The notes under the pieces are model-generated. The model searched no databases and was not told the DNA's origin. It saw only the letters and a program-made list of their open reading frames with translations. This document shows, piece after piece, positions 49,465-58,114 of a stretch of 64,000 bases of DNA (position 1 is its first letter; each line of letters begins with the position of its first letter). The DNA comes from JAOPZW01 sp963803375 (GTDB taxonomy: Bacteria > Actinomycetota > Thermoleophilia > Solirubrobacterales > Solirubrobacteraceae): contig CAWDMB010000009.1 of assembly GCA_963803375.1 (NCBI GenBank), positions 1-64,000 on the forward strand, in the 5' to 3' direction. A program made the position numbers and the translations under genes.

Positions 49465-50436
49465 ATGGTCCTCGAAGCCCCCGGGCGCCCGCTGCGGGCC
49501 GTCGAGCGCCCCGATCCGGAGCCCGGCCCCGGCGAGGTCCTGCTCGCAGTCCGCGCGTGCGGGGTCTGCCGGACCGACCTGCATATCCGCGACGGCGAGG
49601 TGCGCGGGTCGCGGCTGCCGGTCGTGCCCGGCCACCAGATCGTCGCCACCGTCGTGGCGGCCGGCGCGCAGGCGGCGCTCGAGCCCGGCCTCCGGGTCGG
49701 CGTGCCGTGGCTCGGGTGGGCCGACGGAACCTGCCGCTTCTGCCGCTCAGGCCGCGAGAACCTCTGCGTCCACGCGCGCTTCACGGGCCTCGACATCGAC
49801 GGCGGCTACGCGACGCACGCGGTCGCCGACGCCGCCTTCGCGCACCCGCTGCCCGACGGCTTCGGCGACCTCGAGGCGGCGCCGCTGCTCTGCGCGGGGC
49901 TCATCGGCCACCGCGCCCTGCGCCTGGCCGGCGACCCGGCTCGGCTCGGGCTCTACGGCTTCGGCGCCGCGGCGCACATCGTCTGCCAGGTCGCGCTGCA
50001 CGAGGGGCGGCGGGTCTTTGCGTTCACGCGCGCCGGCGACGACGCGTCGCAGCGCTTCGCGCTGGAGCTCGGCTGCGAGTGGGCCGGCGACGCGCTCGGC
50101 CCGGCGCCCGAGCCGCTCGACGCGGCGATCATCTTCGCGCCCGCCGGCGAGCTCGTCCCGCCCGCGCTGCGGGCGGTCGACCGCGGCGGGGTCGTCGTCT
50201 GCGGCGGGATCCACATGAGCGACATCCCGTCGTTCCCGTACGCCGACCTCTGGGAGGAGCGGGTCCTGCGCTCGGTGGCCAACCTCACGCGCGCCGACGC
50301 CGTCGAGTTCCTCGCGCTCGCGCCGCGCGTCCCGGTGCGCACGCGCGTCACCACGTTCGCGCTCGAGGAGGCCGAGCGCGCGCTGCAGGCCGTGCGCGCC
50401 GGGGCGCTCGAGGGCGCCGCGGTGCTCGTGCCCTAG
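49465..50436 (+). CDS. Zinc-dependent alcohol dehydrogenase
   Basis: 323 residues from ATG 49465; GTG 49456 is an alternative. Catalytic zinc ligands: Cys of 'AVRACGVCRTDLHIRDGEVR' and His of 'LPVVPGHQIVATVVAAG'. Structural zinc cysteines: 'WADGTCRFCRSGRENLC'. The NAD-binding domain begins 'RLGLYGFGAAAHIVCQVALH'. It resembles the AdhA-type enzymes that act on simple alcohols or aldehydes. It is followed by two thioredoxin-fold genes, possibly one operon. Confidence 0.93.
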   Translation: MVLEAPGRPLRAVERPDPEPGPGEVLLAVRACGVCRTDLHIRDGEVRGSRLPVVPGHQIVATVVAAGAQAALEPGLRVGVPWLGWADGTCRFCRSGRENLCVHARFTGLDIDGGYATHAVADAAFAHPLPDGFGDLEAAPLLCAGLIGHRALRLAGDPARLGLYGFGAAAHIVCQVALHEGRRVFAFTRAGDDASQRFALELGCEWAGDALGPAPEPLDAAIIFAPAGELVPPALRAVDRGGVVVCGGIHMSDIPSFPYADLWEERVLRSVANLTRADAVEFLALAPRVPVRTRVTTFALEEAERALQAVRAGALEGAAVLVP

Positions 50437-50446
50437 AGTCGGTGGC

Positions 50447-50782
50447 ATGACGCAACCGCGGGTCGAGCTGCTCTTCTGGGACGGGTGTCCCTCCCATCCG
50501 GCGGCGCTCGAGGACCTGCGCGCGGCGATGACCGACCTCGACCTCGACGCGGCGCTCCTCGACGTGCGCGCCGTCACGAGCGAGGCGGCCGCGACGTCCG
50601 AGCGCTTCATCGGTTCGCCGACGATCCGCGTCGACGGCGTCGACGTCGCCGACCCCGGCGACCAGCCGCCGGCCCTCACCTGCCGCGTCTTCCGCCGCCG
50701 CGACGGCCGGATCTCCCCCACCCCGGACCCGGCCGACGTGCGCGACGCGCTGCGCCGAGCCACGACCAGGAGCCATGCATGA
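50447..50782 (+). CDS. Thioredoxin-fold protein with CPSH motif
   Basis: 111 residues from ATG 50447, 10 nt after the dehydrogenase stop. 'PRVELLFWDGCPSHPAALED' gives a beta strand and a single-Cys active site (CPSH); 'TSERFIGSPTIRVDGVDVAD' contains the cis-Pro loop. Similar small proteins are found beside mercury or redox genes; here none is present. Overlaps the next gene by 4 nt. Confidence 0.8.
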   Translation: MTQPRVELLFWDGCPSHPAALEDLRAAMTDLDLDAALLDVRAVTSEAAATSERFIGSPTIRVDGVDVADPGDQPPALTCRVFRRRDGRISPTPDPADVRDALRRATTRSHA

Positions 50783-51300
50783 GCCTCGCCATCGGCGACC
50801 CCGCCCCCACGTTCTCGCTGCCCGCGACCGACGGGACCGAGCACGCGCCCGACGGCGCGCCCGCGACCGTCGTCGTCTTCACCTGCAACCACTGCCCGTA
50901 CGCGCTGGCCTGGCACGACCGCATCGCGGCCGTCGCGCGCGACTACGCCGACCGTGGCGTCGCCGTCCTGGCCGTCAACCCCAACGACGCGGAGCGCTAC
51001 CCGCGCGACTCGTTCGACGCGATGCGCACGCGCGTCGAGCGCGACGGCGGCTGGCCGATGCCCTACCTGCGCGACGAGAGCCAGGCGGTCGCGCGGGCCT
51101 ACGACGCGCGCACGACGCCCGACGTCTTCGTCCTCGGCGCCGACGGGCGCCTCGCGTACCGCGGCGCGCCCGACGCCGACCACGACGATCCCGCGCAGGG
51201 CGCCGCGTGGCTGCGCGGAGCGCTCGACGCCGTGCTCGAGGGGCGAGCCCCGGTGCCGGCCGAGACGCGACCGGTGGGCTGCTCGATCAAGTGGCGGTAA
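50779..51300 (+). CDS. Thioredoxin/peroxiredoxin (AhpC/TSA-like) family protein
   Basis: 173 residues from ATG 50779 (ATGA overlap). 'IGDPAPTFSLPATDGTEHAP' and 'TVVVFTCNHCPYALAWHDRI' show the redoxin core with a CxxC active site (CNHC). 'VAVLAVNPNDAERYPRDSFD' and 'DARTTPDVFVLGADGRLAYR' are also typical; the cis-Pro is in 'TPDVF'. It ends with 'PVGCSIKWR', which has a third Cys. It may reduce peroxides or protein disulfides with the preceding thioredoxin-like protein. Confidence 0.9.
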   Translation: MSLAIGDPAPTFSLPATDGTEHAPDGAPATVVVFTCNHCPYALAWHDRIAAVARDYADRGVAVLAVNPNDAERYPRDSFDAMRTRVERDGGWPMPYLRDESQAVARAYDARTTPDVFVLGADGRLAYRGAPDADHDDPAQGAAWLRGALDAVLEGRAPVPAETRPVGCSIKWR

Positions 51301-51310
51301 GGGCGACCCC

Positions 51311-52729
51311 TCAGCGTCCCACGTGGACCCCCAGGCGCGCCGGCATCCCCGCGAGCCAGCGCGTCAACGGATCGACCGGGCGCCCGGCGTCCTCGCGGTC
51401 CTCCGCGTGGCGGAAGGCAGCACGGATCGCGCTCCCGCCCAGCCAACGCAGCGGCTCGGGAGGCACCCGCGCGGGCGGTGGTTCGACGAGCGCCAGGCGG
51501 GTGAGCTCGTCGCGGCGATCGAGCGCGAGCGCCGCGAGCACGCGGCCGGCCAGGTGACTCGGGCCGACGCCGTTGCCGGTGAAGCCCGCCGCGAAGAACG
51601 CGCGGCCGCCGGGCAGCGTCCCGACCTGGGGCAGGTGGTCGGGGCTCACGTCGATGGGGCCGCCCCAGGCGTGCTCGATCCGTCGCCCGGCGGCGGCCGG
51701 GAAGAAGCGCTGCAGTCGCCGCGCGACCTCGGCGGCCACGGCGCGGTCGACCTCGACGCGCCCGCGCAGCCGGGCGCCGTAGGCCATCCGCCCGCCCGCC
51801 CAGCCGAAGGCGATGCGCCCGTCGCGCGTCGGGCGCAGGTAGTGCAGCAGCGGGCGCTCGTCGGAGACCGCCTCGCGGCCGGCCCAGCCCGCGGCGGCGA
51901 GGACGTCGGGCACGGGCTCGGTTACGACCATGTGGCTCGAGGCGACCGTGAAGCGCCCCCGCAGCACAGCGAGGCCGGCGGCGGCCGCGTTGACGGTCAC
52001 GACGGCCGTGCGAGCGCGCACGCGCCCGCCCGCGGTCTCGGCCACGACGGGCGCCGCACCGCCGGCGCGCAGCGCGCGCACGCGCGCGCCCTCGCACAGC
52101 GTCGCGCCGCGGCCCGCGACGCGGTCGGCGAGCCCGAGCGCGAGGCGCGCCGGGTGCACGGTCGCCGCGCCCGGCAGCAGCGCGCCCGCGCGAACGACGG
52201 GGCTGTCGAAGCGCGCGCGCACGGCGGCCGCGTCGAGCGCCACCATCTCGTCCTCCGCGCCGGCCGCCGCGCAGGCGGCCACCGCGGCGTCCGACGTTCC
52301 GTCCTGGCTCGGCGCCGTGGAGACGACGAGGTGGCCGACGGGATCGAACCAGGCGTCGACGCCCTCGGCGGCGCAGAAGCGCCCGACGTCGCGCACGGAG
52401 TCGGCCGCCGCGCGGCACAGCGCGAGCGCCGCGCGCTCGCCGTCGCGCTCGGCCAGCCGCGGCAGCGACTGCCACAGCGCGCTGACGAAGCCGCCGTTGC
52501 GCCCCGAGGGCCCGAAGCCGCAGCGCTCGGCCTCGAGGACGACGACGCGCGCCGACGGCTCGGCGGCCAGGACGTGCCAGGCGGCCCACAGGCCCGCGTA
52601 GCCGCCGCCGACGACGAGGACGTCGGCGTCGACGTCGCCGTCCAGCGGCGGCCTCGGCGCCCCAGGGCCCGCCTCCGCCAGCCACCAGCCGTGGGCGTCG
52701 TGGCGGAGGGGGGTGTTCGGCGGGTCGTC
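51311..52729 (-). CDS. FAD-dependent amino-acid-type oxidoreductase with unresolved 5' end
   Basis: The conserved reading frame runs from about 52729 ('DDPPNTPLRHDAHGWWLAEA') to a stop at 51311, about 472 residues. The FAD motif 'VLVVGGGYAGLWAAWHVLAA' is in frame, but no ATG, GTG or TTG precedes it; the first such codon (GTG 52396) would drop it. Later blocks are normal: 'PSGRNGGFVSALWQSLPRLA', 'AWGGPIDVSPDHLPQVGTLP' and 'AAGFTGNGVGPSHLAGRVLA'. An ATG at 52761 lies in another frame, so either a frameshift or a non-standard start is present. DadA/glycine oxidase-like deaminating enzyme is likely. Confidence 0.75.
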   Translation of the reverse strand, partial: DDPPNTPLRHDAHGWWLAEAGPGAPRPPLDGDVDADVLVVGGGYAGLWAAWHVLAAEPSARVVVLEAERCGFGPSGRNGGFVSALWQSLPRLAERDGERAALALCRAAADSVRDVGRFCAAEGVDAWFDPVGHLVVSTAPSQDGTSDAAVAACAAAGAEDEMVALDAAAVRARFDSPVVRAGALLPGAATVHPARLALGLADRVAGRGATLCEGARVRALRAGGAAPVVAETAGGRVRARTAVVTVNAAAAGLAVLRGRFTVASSHMVVTEPVPDVLAAAGWAGREAVSDERPLLHYLRPTRDGRIAFGWAGGRMAYGARLRGRVEVDRAVAAEVARRLQRFFPAAAGRRIEHAWGGPIDVSPDHLPQVGTLPGGRAFFAAGFTGNGVGPSHLAGRVLAALALDRRDELTRLALVEPPPARVPPEPLRWLGGSAIRAAFRHAEDREDAGRPVDPLTRWLAGMPARLGVHVGR

Positions 52730-52797
52730 CCGACCCGCGTCGCGAGACCGTCGCGCGGCATCCCGCCGCGCGGGACCGCTCGGCTTCGCCGCACTCC

Positions 52798-54411
52798 CTA
52801 TGAGGCCAGCTCGCGCTTGAGGACCTTGCCGGTCGCGTTGCGCGGCAGCTGCTCGAGGAAGACGATCTCGCGCGGCGCCTTGTAGCGCGCGAGCTTCGCG
52901 CGCACGTAGGCCTTCAGGTCGTCCTCGCTCGGCACCTCCCCGTCGCGGGTGGCGACCACGAAGGCCCGCAGGCGCTGGCCGAACTCCGCGTCAGCCACGC
53001 CGATCACCGCGACCTCGTCGACGCCGTCGTGGCCGGCCAGCAGGTCCTCGACCTCGCGCGGGAAGACGTTCTCGCCGCCCGAGACGATCATCTCGTCGTC
53101 GCGGCCGTCGACGAAGAGCCGCCCCTCGGCGTCGAGGTGGCCGACGTCTCCCGAGGACAGCAGGCCCTCGAGGACCTGCTTGCCCCCGCCGCCCGTGTAG
53201 CCGTCGAAGGCCAGCTCGTTGCCGACGAAGATGCGGCCCGTCGCGCCCGGGGCGACGTCGCGGCCGTCCTCGTCGACGATGCGGACGACGGTTCCGCGCG
53301 GCGGCCGGCCCGCGGTCCCGGGCGCGACGCGCAGGTCGGCGGGCGTGGCGATCGTCGCCCACGCCACCTCGGTCGAGCCGTAGAGGTTGTAGAGCACGTC
53401 GCCGAAGCGGTCCATGACCCGTAGGGCGAGCTCGCCGGGCAGCGCGCTGCCCGAGGCGGCGATGACCCGCAGGGCGCTCGGGCTGTAGCGGTCGATCCTC
53501 GCCGCGGGCAGCTCGAGGATGCGCTGGAGCATGATCGGGACGACGACGAGGGCGGTGCAGCGGTGCCCGGCGGTCGCGCTCAGGGTGTCCTCCGGGTCGA
53601 AGCGCCGGCGCAGCACGACGGTCGAGGACAGCGCCATCGCGAGCGTGAAGTGCGCGAAGCCCCACGAGTGGAACATCGGCGCGGCGATCATCGTGGGCTC
53701 GCGCGCGTGCAGCGGGATCATCGAGAGCAGTGCGGCGGCCGGGTCGAGCGACTCGGGCTGCCGGCGCTGTGCCCCCTTCGGGCTGCCGGTGGTGCCGCTC
53801 GTGAGGATGACGACCCGCCCGCGCTCGCCCGGCGCGGCCACGTCGGTCCGATCGCCGTCGGCCACGAGATCCTCGAGCAGCGCGTGCTCGGCGGCGCCGG
53901 GCCCGTCGTGCCAGCCGATGAAGCGCAGGCGCCCCTCGCCCGCGTCGTGGACGAGGTTCTCGAACTCGTCGTCGTAGACGAGCGCGACGGGACCCTCGCG
54001 CTCGACGACCTCGGCGATCTGGGGGGCGGCGAACGCGGTGTTGAGGTAGAGCGCGTGAGCCCCGAGCTTCGAGCAGGCGACCGTGGCCTCGATGAAGCCG
54101 CGGTGGTTGCGGCACATGATCGCCACGCCGTCGCCCTCGCGGACGCCGCGGGCGGCGAGCCCGTGCGCGAGCGAGCTCGTGCGCCGGTCGACCTCGACGA
54201 AGGTCAGCGTCCCGAGCTCGTCGACGATCGCGGGCTCGTCGGGGAAGCGGCTCGCGTTCACGGTGTAGCCGGCCGCGGGCGTGGGACCGAAGCGGTGCAG
54301 CGCGAGCGCGGCGCGCGCCAGGCGGTCGGGCCGGGTGGGGCGCACGACGCCCGCACGTGCGAGCGTCCAGGCCGTGAAGAGCTTGCGGGAGACCTGACCC
54401 AGGACGTCCAC
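52798..54411 (-). CDS. AMP-dependent acyl-CoA synthetase (fatty-acid CoA ligase-like)
   Basis: 537 residues from GTG 54411. Adenylation motifs: 'VVILTSGTTGSPKGAQRRQP' (P-loop), 'ALRVIAASGSALPGELALRV', 'LYNLYGSTEVAWATIATPAD', 'GRLFVDGRDDEMIVSGGENV' and the C-terminal 'EQLPRNATGKVLKRELAS' with the catalytic Lys. It activates a carboxylate, probably a fatty acid, to its CoA ester. The gap to the next leftward gene is small, so a shared transcript is possible. Confidence 0.94.
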   Translation of the reverse strand: MDVLGQVSRKLFTAWTLARAGVVRPTRPDRLARAALALHRFGPTPAAGYTVNASRFPDEPAIVDELGTLTFVEVDRRTSSLAHGLAARGVREGDGVAIMCRNHRGFIEATVACSKLGAHALYLNTAFAAPQIAEVVEREGPVALVYDDEFENLVHDAGEGRLRFIGWHDGPGAAEHALLEDLVADGDRTDVAAPGERGRVVILTSGTTGSPKGAQRRQPESLDPAAALLSMIPLHAREPTMIAAPMFHSWGFAHFTLAMALSSTVVLRRRFDPEDTLSATAGHRCTALVVVPIMLQRILELPAARIDRYSPSALRVIAASGSALPGELALRVMDRFGDVLYNLYGSTEVAWATIATPADLRVAPGTAGRPPRGTVVRIVDEDGRDVAPGATGRIFVGNELAFDGYTGGGGKQVLEGLLSSGDVGHLDAEGRLFVDGRDDEMIVSGGENVFPREVEDLLAGHDGVDEVAVIGVADAEFGQRLRAFVVATRDGEVPSEDDLKAYVRAKLARYKAPREIVFLEQLPRNATGKVLKRELAS

Positions 54412-54420
54412 GGCCGCACC

Positions 54421-55329
54421 CTACGGGAGCACCAGGCCCCGTGGCAGCGCTCCCTCGTCGACGAGCAGGCGGATCTCGCGCGCGCGGCCGGGGTCGAGGA
54501 AGACGTGGCGCTGGCCCACGCTGGGCTTCTCGCTGAGCAGGCCCGACTCGAGCAGGGCCTCGCCGACCGCCTCGGCCAGCGCGCGGTCGTTGCCGGCGAA
54601 GCCGCGCGCGAGATGGGCGAACTCCGTGTGGTAGCCGCCCCACTTCCCCATCCCGTCCAGGCGCTGCAGGATGCGCCGGGCGACGCGGCGCGCCGGGTCG
54701 GGGTCGTCGTGAGGCCGCGCGACCGGCTCGACGGCCTCGAGCGCCGCGAGCGCGGCCTCCTCGTGCTCGGCCAGCGAGCCCTCGTCGGCCGGGCGCCCGC
54801 CGAGGGCCGCGACGCGCGCGGCCACGACGAGCGGGTGGGCGGCGCCGATCGGCGCCCGCACGTCGGCGGGCTCGCCGAGGACCGCCGCCGGGACGGCGAG
54901 CGCCTGCGCGCGCAGCCGGTCGACGGTGCGGACGTGCTCCTCGAAGGCCAGCGGCGCCACCTCGGCGTCGGCCGCGTTGCCCGCGACCGCGAGCGCGAGG
55001 CGCCCGTCGAGCGTGCCCGCGCGCACCGCCTCGATCCCCGTCGTCTCGACGAGCGCGCCGACGAGCGCGGCCACGAGCAGCCACGCGCGCTCCGGGGCGG
55101 CGTCCGGGTCGACGCGCACGGCGGCGGTCACGGGCGCGAGCGCCCACAGGCCGTCGGGGGCGGGGGCGACCGCGACGACCACCGGGCGCTGCACGCCCGA
55201 ACGCCGGCGGCCCAGCTCGCGCTCGCCGCGCGCGAGCTCGCCGTCGAGCAGCGCGTGCAGCCGGGCCGTCGACGCCCGCCCGGCCCGCAGGCCGCCCTCC
55301 TCCTCGAGCGCGCCGGCGAGGTCGTCCAT
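54421..55329 (-). CDS. Hypothetical protein
   Basis: 302 residues from ATG 55329, 9 nt upstream of the acyl-CoA synthetase gene. Much of it is Ala/Val-rich helical sequence. A more conserved-looking C-terminal part, 'RILQRLDGMGKWGGYHTEFA', 'HLARGFAGNDRALAEAVGEA' and 'LLSEKPSVGQRHVFLDPGRA', has a winged-helix-like pattern. No known family recognised. It diverges from the nuclease-like gene with a 58-nt spacer. Confidence 0.6.
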   Translation of the reverse strand: MDDLAGALEEEGGLRAGRASTARLHALLDGELARGERELGRRRSGVQRPVVVAVAPAPDGLWALAPVTAAVRVDPDAAPERAWLLVAALVGALVETTGIEAVRAGTLDGRLALAVAGNAADAEVAPLAFEEHVRTVDRLRAQALAVPAAVLGEPADVRAPIGAAHPLVVAARVAALGGRPADEGSLAEHEEAALAALEAVEPVARPHDDPDPARRVARRILQRLDGMGKWGGYHTEFAHLARGFAGNDRALAEAVGEALLESGLLSEKPSVGQRHVFLDPGRAREIRLLVDEGALPRGLVLP

Positions 55330-55387
55330 CGGCGGGAGGCTACGCCGGTTCCGTCAGATCCCAGCTCTAGCTTCCGACCTCGAGCCC

Positions 55388-56683
55388 ATGGAAGCCGCCA
55401 CCCTCCCCTTCGGCCCGCAGGTCCGCGTCGCCGGCGATCGCCTGCGCGTCGACGGCCTCGTGGTCGACGACCCGACCGCGGTGCGCCTGGCCCGCGAGCG
55501 CGAGGAGGCGGGCGCCGACGCCGCCGAGCTCGTGCTCGACGCGATCGCGGTCGGCGCGCGCGTGCTCGACCGCGAGCAGACGAGCGCGCACGCGGACTTC
55601 GTCAAGGCCGAGTTCGAGCGCGCCGCGCGCGAGCTCGACACCGCGTTCGTCGACCGCGCGCGAGCAGTGGCCGAGCGCCTCGACGCGCGCATCGACGAGG
55701 TCTTCGGCCCGGAGGACGGCCACGTGACGAAGGCGCTCGCGCGCCACTTCGGCGACGAGTCCTCGGTCGCCGTGCAGAACCGGGTCCGCGCGCTGCTGGC
55801 CGAGGTCGGCGTGCAGATGCGCGAGGACCTGCGCCGCCAGTTCTCCTCGGACGCGGAGCACAACCCGCTCGCCGGCTTCCAGCGCGCGTCGCTGCACGTC
55901 ATCAAGCAGAGCTCCGACCAGCAGGCCGCCCACCTGCACGCGATGGGCGAGAAGCTCGAGGCGATGAAGCTCGAGCTCGCCGGCCTGCGCGCCGAGAAGG
56001 ACCGCCTCGAGGACGTCGCCGCCGAGGCGCGGCGCGGGACCGCGAAGGGGCGCACGTACGAGGAGCTCGTGGCGGAGGCGGTCGACGCGCTGGCGCTGCC
56101 GCTCGGCGACGACGCGCTCGCCGTCGGCGACCTCAAGGAGGCCACGGGCAAGAAGGGCGACGTCGTCGTCTCCGTCGGCGCATGCCATGGGCCGGCGCAG
56201 GGCCGGATCGTGTTCGAGGCCAAGCACGCCCGGCTCACGCGGCCGCGGGCACTCGAGGCGCTCGACGGCGCCATGGCCGAGCGCAACGCAGACTTCGCGG
56301 TGCTCGTCGTGCCCTCCGAGGACCAGGTCCCCGCCCGGATGCACGCGCTGCGCGAGATCAACGGCGACAAGCTGATCGTCACCTTCGACCCCGACGAGGG
56401 CCCGCTCGCGCTGCAGGTCGCCTACTCGCTGGCCCGCGCGCGCGTGCTCATGGCCCGCGGCGGCGGCGACGGCGTCGACGCGGCGGCGGTGGCCGACACG
56501 GTCGAGCGGGCGCTCGTCGGCCTCGAGGACGTCCGACGCATCCGCCAGCAGCTCACCGGCGCCAAGACCCAGATCGACAAGGCCTCGGAGATCGTCGGGG
56601 CGATGAGCGACCGCGTCCGCGCGCAGCTCGAGGAGATCGCGGCGCTCGTGCGCGCCAGCCGGCCGGACGAGCCCGAGCCGTGA
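55388..56683 (+). CDS. Coiled-coil protein with a PD-(D/E)XK-nuclease-like domain
   Basis: 431 residues from ATG 55388. A charged helical N-terminal region (about 30-220) includes 'EREEAGADAAELVLDAIAVG' and a coiled coil ('MGEKLEAMKLELAGLRAEKD'). Residues 225-330 ('GRTYEELVAEAVDALALPLG', 'KKGDVVVSVGACHGPAQGRI', 'VFEAKHARLTRPRALEALDG') have the Asp / 'EAK' spacing of restriction-endonuclease-like folds, as in DUF2130 and RmuC-type proteins. A helical tail ends it. Function unknown; DNA cleavage is inferred. It overlaps acyP by 4 nt. Confidence 0.75.
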   Translation: MEAATLPFGPQVRVAGDRLRVDGLVVDDPTAVRLAREREEAGADAAELVLDAIAVGARVLDREQTSAHADFVKAEFERAARELDTAFVDRARAVAERLDARIDEVFGPEDGHVTKALARHFGDESSVAVQNRVRALLAEVGVQMREDLRRQFSSDAEHNPLAGFQRASLHVIKQSSDQQAAHLHAMGEKLEAMKLELAGLRAEKDRLEDVAAEARRGTAKGRTYEELVAEAVDALALPLGDDALAVGDLKEATGKKGDVVVSVGACHGPAQGRIVFEAKHARLTRPRALEALDGAMAERNADFAVLVVPSEDQVPARMHALREINGDKLIVTFDPDEGPLALQVAYSLARARVLMARGGGDGVDAAAVADTVERALVGLEDVRRIRQQLTGAKTQIDKASEIVGAMSDRVRAQLEEIAALVRASRPDEPEP

Positions 56684-56952
56684 GCGAGGTCGCCCGCCAC
56701 GTCGTCGTCCACGGGAGCGTCCAGGGCGTCTTCTTCCGGGAGCAGACGCGGCGGCGGGCGAGCCGCGCCGGCGTCGCGGGCTGGGTGCGCAACACCGCCG
56801 CGGGCACCGTCGAGGCGTGGTTCGAGGGCGACCCGGACGACGTCGACGTGCTCGTCCACTTCGCCGGCACCGGGCCGTCCGGCGCCTACGTCGAGCGCAT
56901 CGAGGTCCACGAGGTCGCGCCCGAAGGGCTGCGCGGCTTCGAGGTGCGCTGA
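56680..56952 (+). CDS. Acylphosphatase
   Basis: 90 residues from GTG 56680 (GTGA overlap). The signature 'HVVVHGSVQGVFFREQTRRR' contains the catalytic Arg in 'FFRE', and 'AGVAGWVRNTAAGTVEAWFE' has the catalytic Asn. It hydrolyses acyl phosphates. Its link with the upstream nuclease-like gene is unexplained. Confidence 0.93.
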   Translation: MSEVARHVVVHGSVQGVFFREQTRRRASRAGVAGWVRNTAAGTVEAWFEGDPDDVDVLVHFAGTGPSGAYVERIEVHEVAPEGLRGFEVR

Positions 56953-57006
56953 GCCCCGCGACGAGCCCCGAACGCGCGCGCCCCGGCGGCCCGGCGGCAT
57001 CGCGGC

Positions 57007-57507
57007 TCAGCCCGAGGCATCCAGGGCGCGCTGGAAGGCGTCGCGCGCGGCGGCGCCGCGCACCGCGAAGACGATCCGCGTCAGGCGGCTGCCGGCCGCG
57101 ACGTGGCCGCGGACCTCCTCGACCTCGATCGCTGCCGCCTCGTCGACCGGAAAGCCGCCGACGCCGGTGCCGAAGGCGACGAGCGCGAGCGAGCGCGCGC
57201 CGAGCTCCTCGGCCTTCCACAGCGTGGCCGCCGTGGCCCGGCGGATGACGTCGGCGCTCGTCGGGCCGCCCGGCGCCATCGTCGCCGCGTGGATGACCCA
57301 TCGCGCGGGCAGGTCGCCGGCGGTCGTCTCCACCGCCTCGCCGAGGCCGATCGGCGCCTGGCGCCGGCTCTCGGCCTGCAGCGCCGGCCCCGCCGCACGG
57401 CTGATGGCGCCCGCCACGCCGCCGCCGTGGAGCAGGTGCGTGTTCGCCGCGTTGGCGATCGCGTCGACCTCGAGCGTCGTGATGTCCGTGTCGAGGACCT
57501 CGATCAT
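57007..57507 (-). CDS. Macro-domain (ADP-ribose-binding) protein
   Basis: 166 residues from ATG 57507. 'MIEVLDTDITTLEVDAIANA' and 'ANTHLLHGGGVAGAISRAAG' are the ADP-ribose-binding loops; 'SLALVAFGTGVGGFPVDEAA' is the distal phosphate loop. It probably removes or binds ADP-ribose or O-acetyl-ADP-ribose. It converges with acyP across about 54 nt. Confidence 0.94.
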   Translation of the reverse strand: MIEVLDTDITTLEVDAIANAANTHLLHGGGVAGAISRAAGPALQAESRRQAPIGLGEAVETTAGDLPARWVIHAATMAPGGPTSADVIRRATAATLWKAEELGARSLALVAFGTGVGGFPVDEAAAIEVEEVRGHVAAGSRLTRIVFAVRGAAARDAFQRALDASG

Positions 57508-57632
57508 GGCCCTGTCCTTCCCGGACGAGCCCTCGCCGAGCGCGCCGAGTGCGCACGAGCCGCTGGGCCGGATCGACGACGTCCCGCGTCACCAGGACGG
57601 CTCGAGCGGGGCGACGGACGCCGCGCGGGCGC

Positions 57633-58097
57633 CTACGCGACCTCGGCGGGCTCGTCCTTGCCCTGCAGGCGCTCGCGCCCGCGCTGGACGGCGGCGATGA
57701 ACTTCGACAGGTTGACCTCGAGCGTGTTGAGGATCTCGTCGGCGTAGTCCTCGGCGCCGAGCCGGATCTCGCGCTCGCGGGCGCGGGCGTCCTCGATGAT
57801 GTCCTCCGCCGCGCGCTCGGCCTGCTTGGTCACCTCCTGGTCGGAGATGAGCTGGTTCTGGCGCTCGCGCGCCTCCTTGACGATGCGCTCGGCCTCGCGC
57901 TTGGCCTCGGCCAGCATCTCCTGACGCTCCTTGACGATCCAGCGCGCCTGCTTGATCTCCTCGGGGATCGTCGCGCGCATCTGGTCGAGGAGGTCGTAGA
58001 TCTCCTCCTTGTCCACGCGGACCTGATCGGTCAGGGGAACCGGCTTGGCGTTGTGAACGAGATCGTCGAGCTTGTCGATGAGGACCAGGACGTCCAT
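57633..58097 (-). CDS. DivIVA/SepIVA-like coiled-coil protein
   Basis: 154 residues from ATG 58097. 'VLVLIDKLDDLVHNAKPVPL', 'DQVRVDKEEIYDLLDQMRAT' and 'IPEEIKQARWIVKERQEMLA' match the N-terminal part of the actinobacterial SepIVA-type proteins; the rest is a coiled coil of Glu/Arg/Lys ('EAKREAERIVKEARERQNQL'). SepIVA coordinates septum formation and membrane domain growth in mycobacteria. The name is by similarity of layout. Next to coaD. Confidence 0.75.
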   Translation of the reverse strand: MDVLVLIDKLDDLVHNAKPVPLTDQVRVDKEEIYDLLDQMRATIPEEIKQARWIVKERQEMLAEAKREAERIVKEARERQNQLISDQEVTKQAERAAEDIIEDARAREREIRLGAEDYADEILNTLEVNLSKFIAAVQRGRERLQGKDEPAEVA

Positions 58098-58114
58098 AGC
58101 AACCGTGGCTTTCT

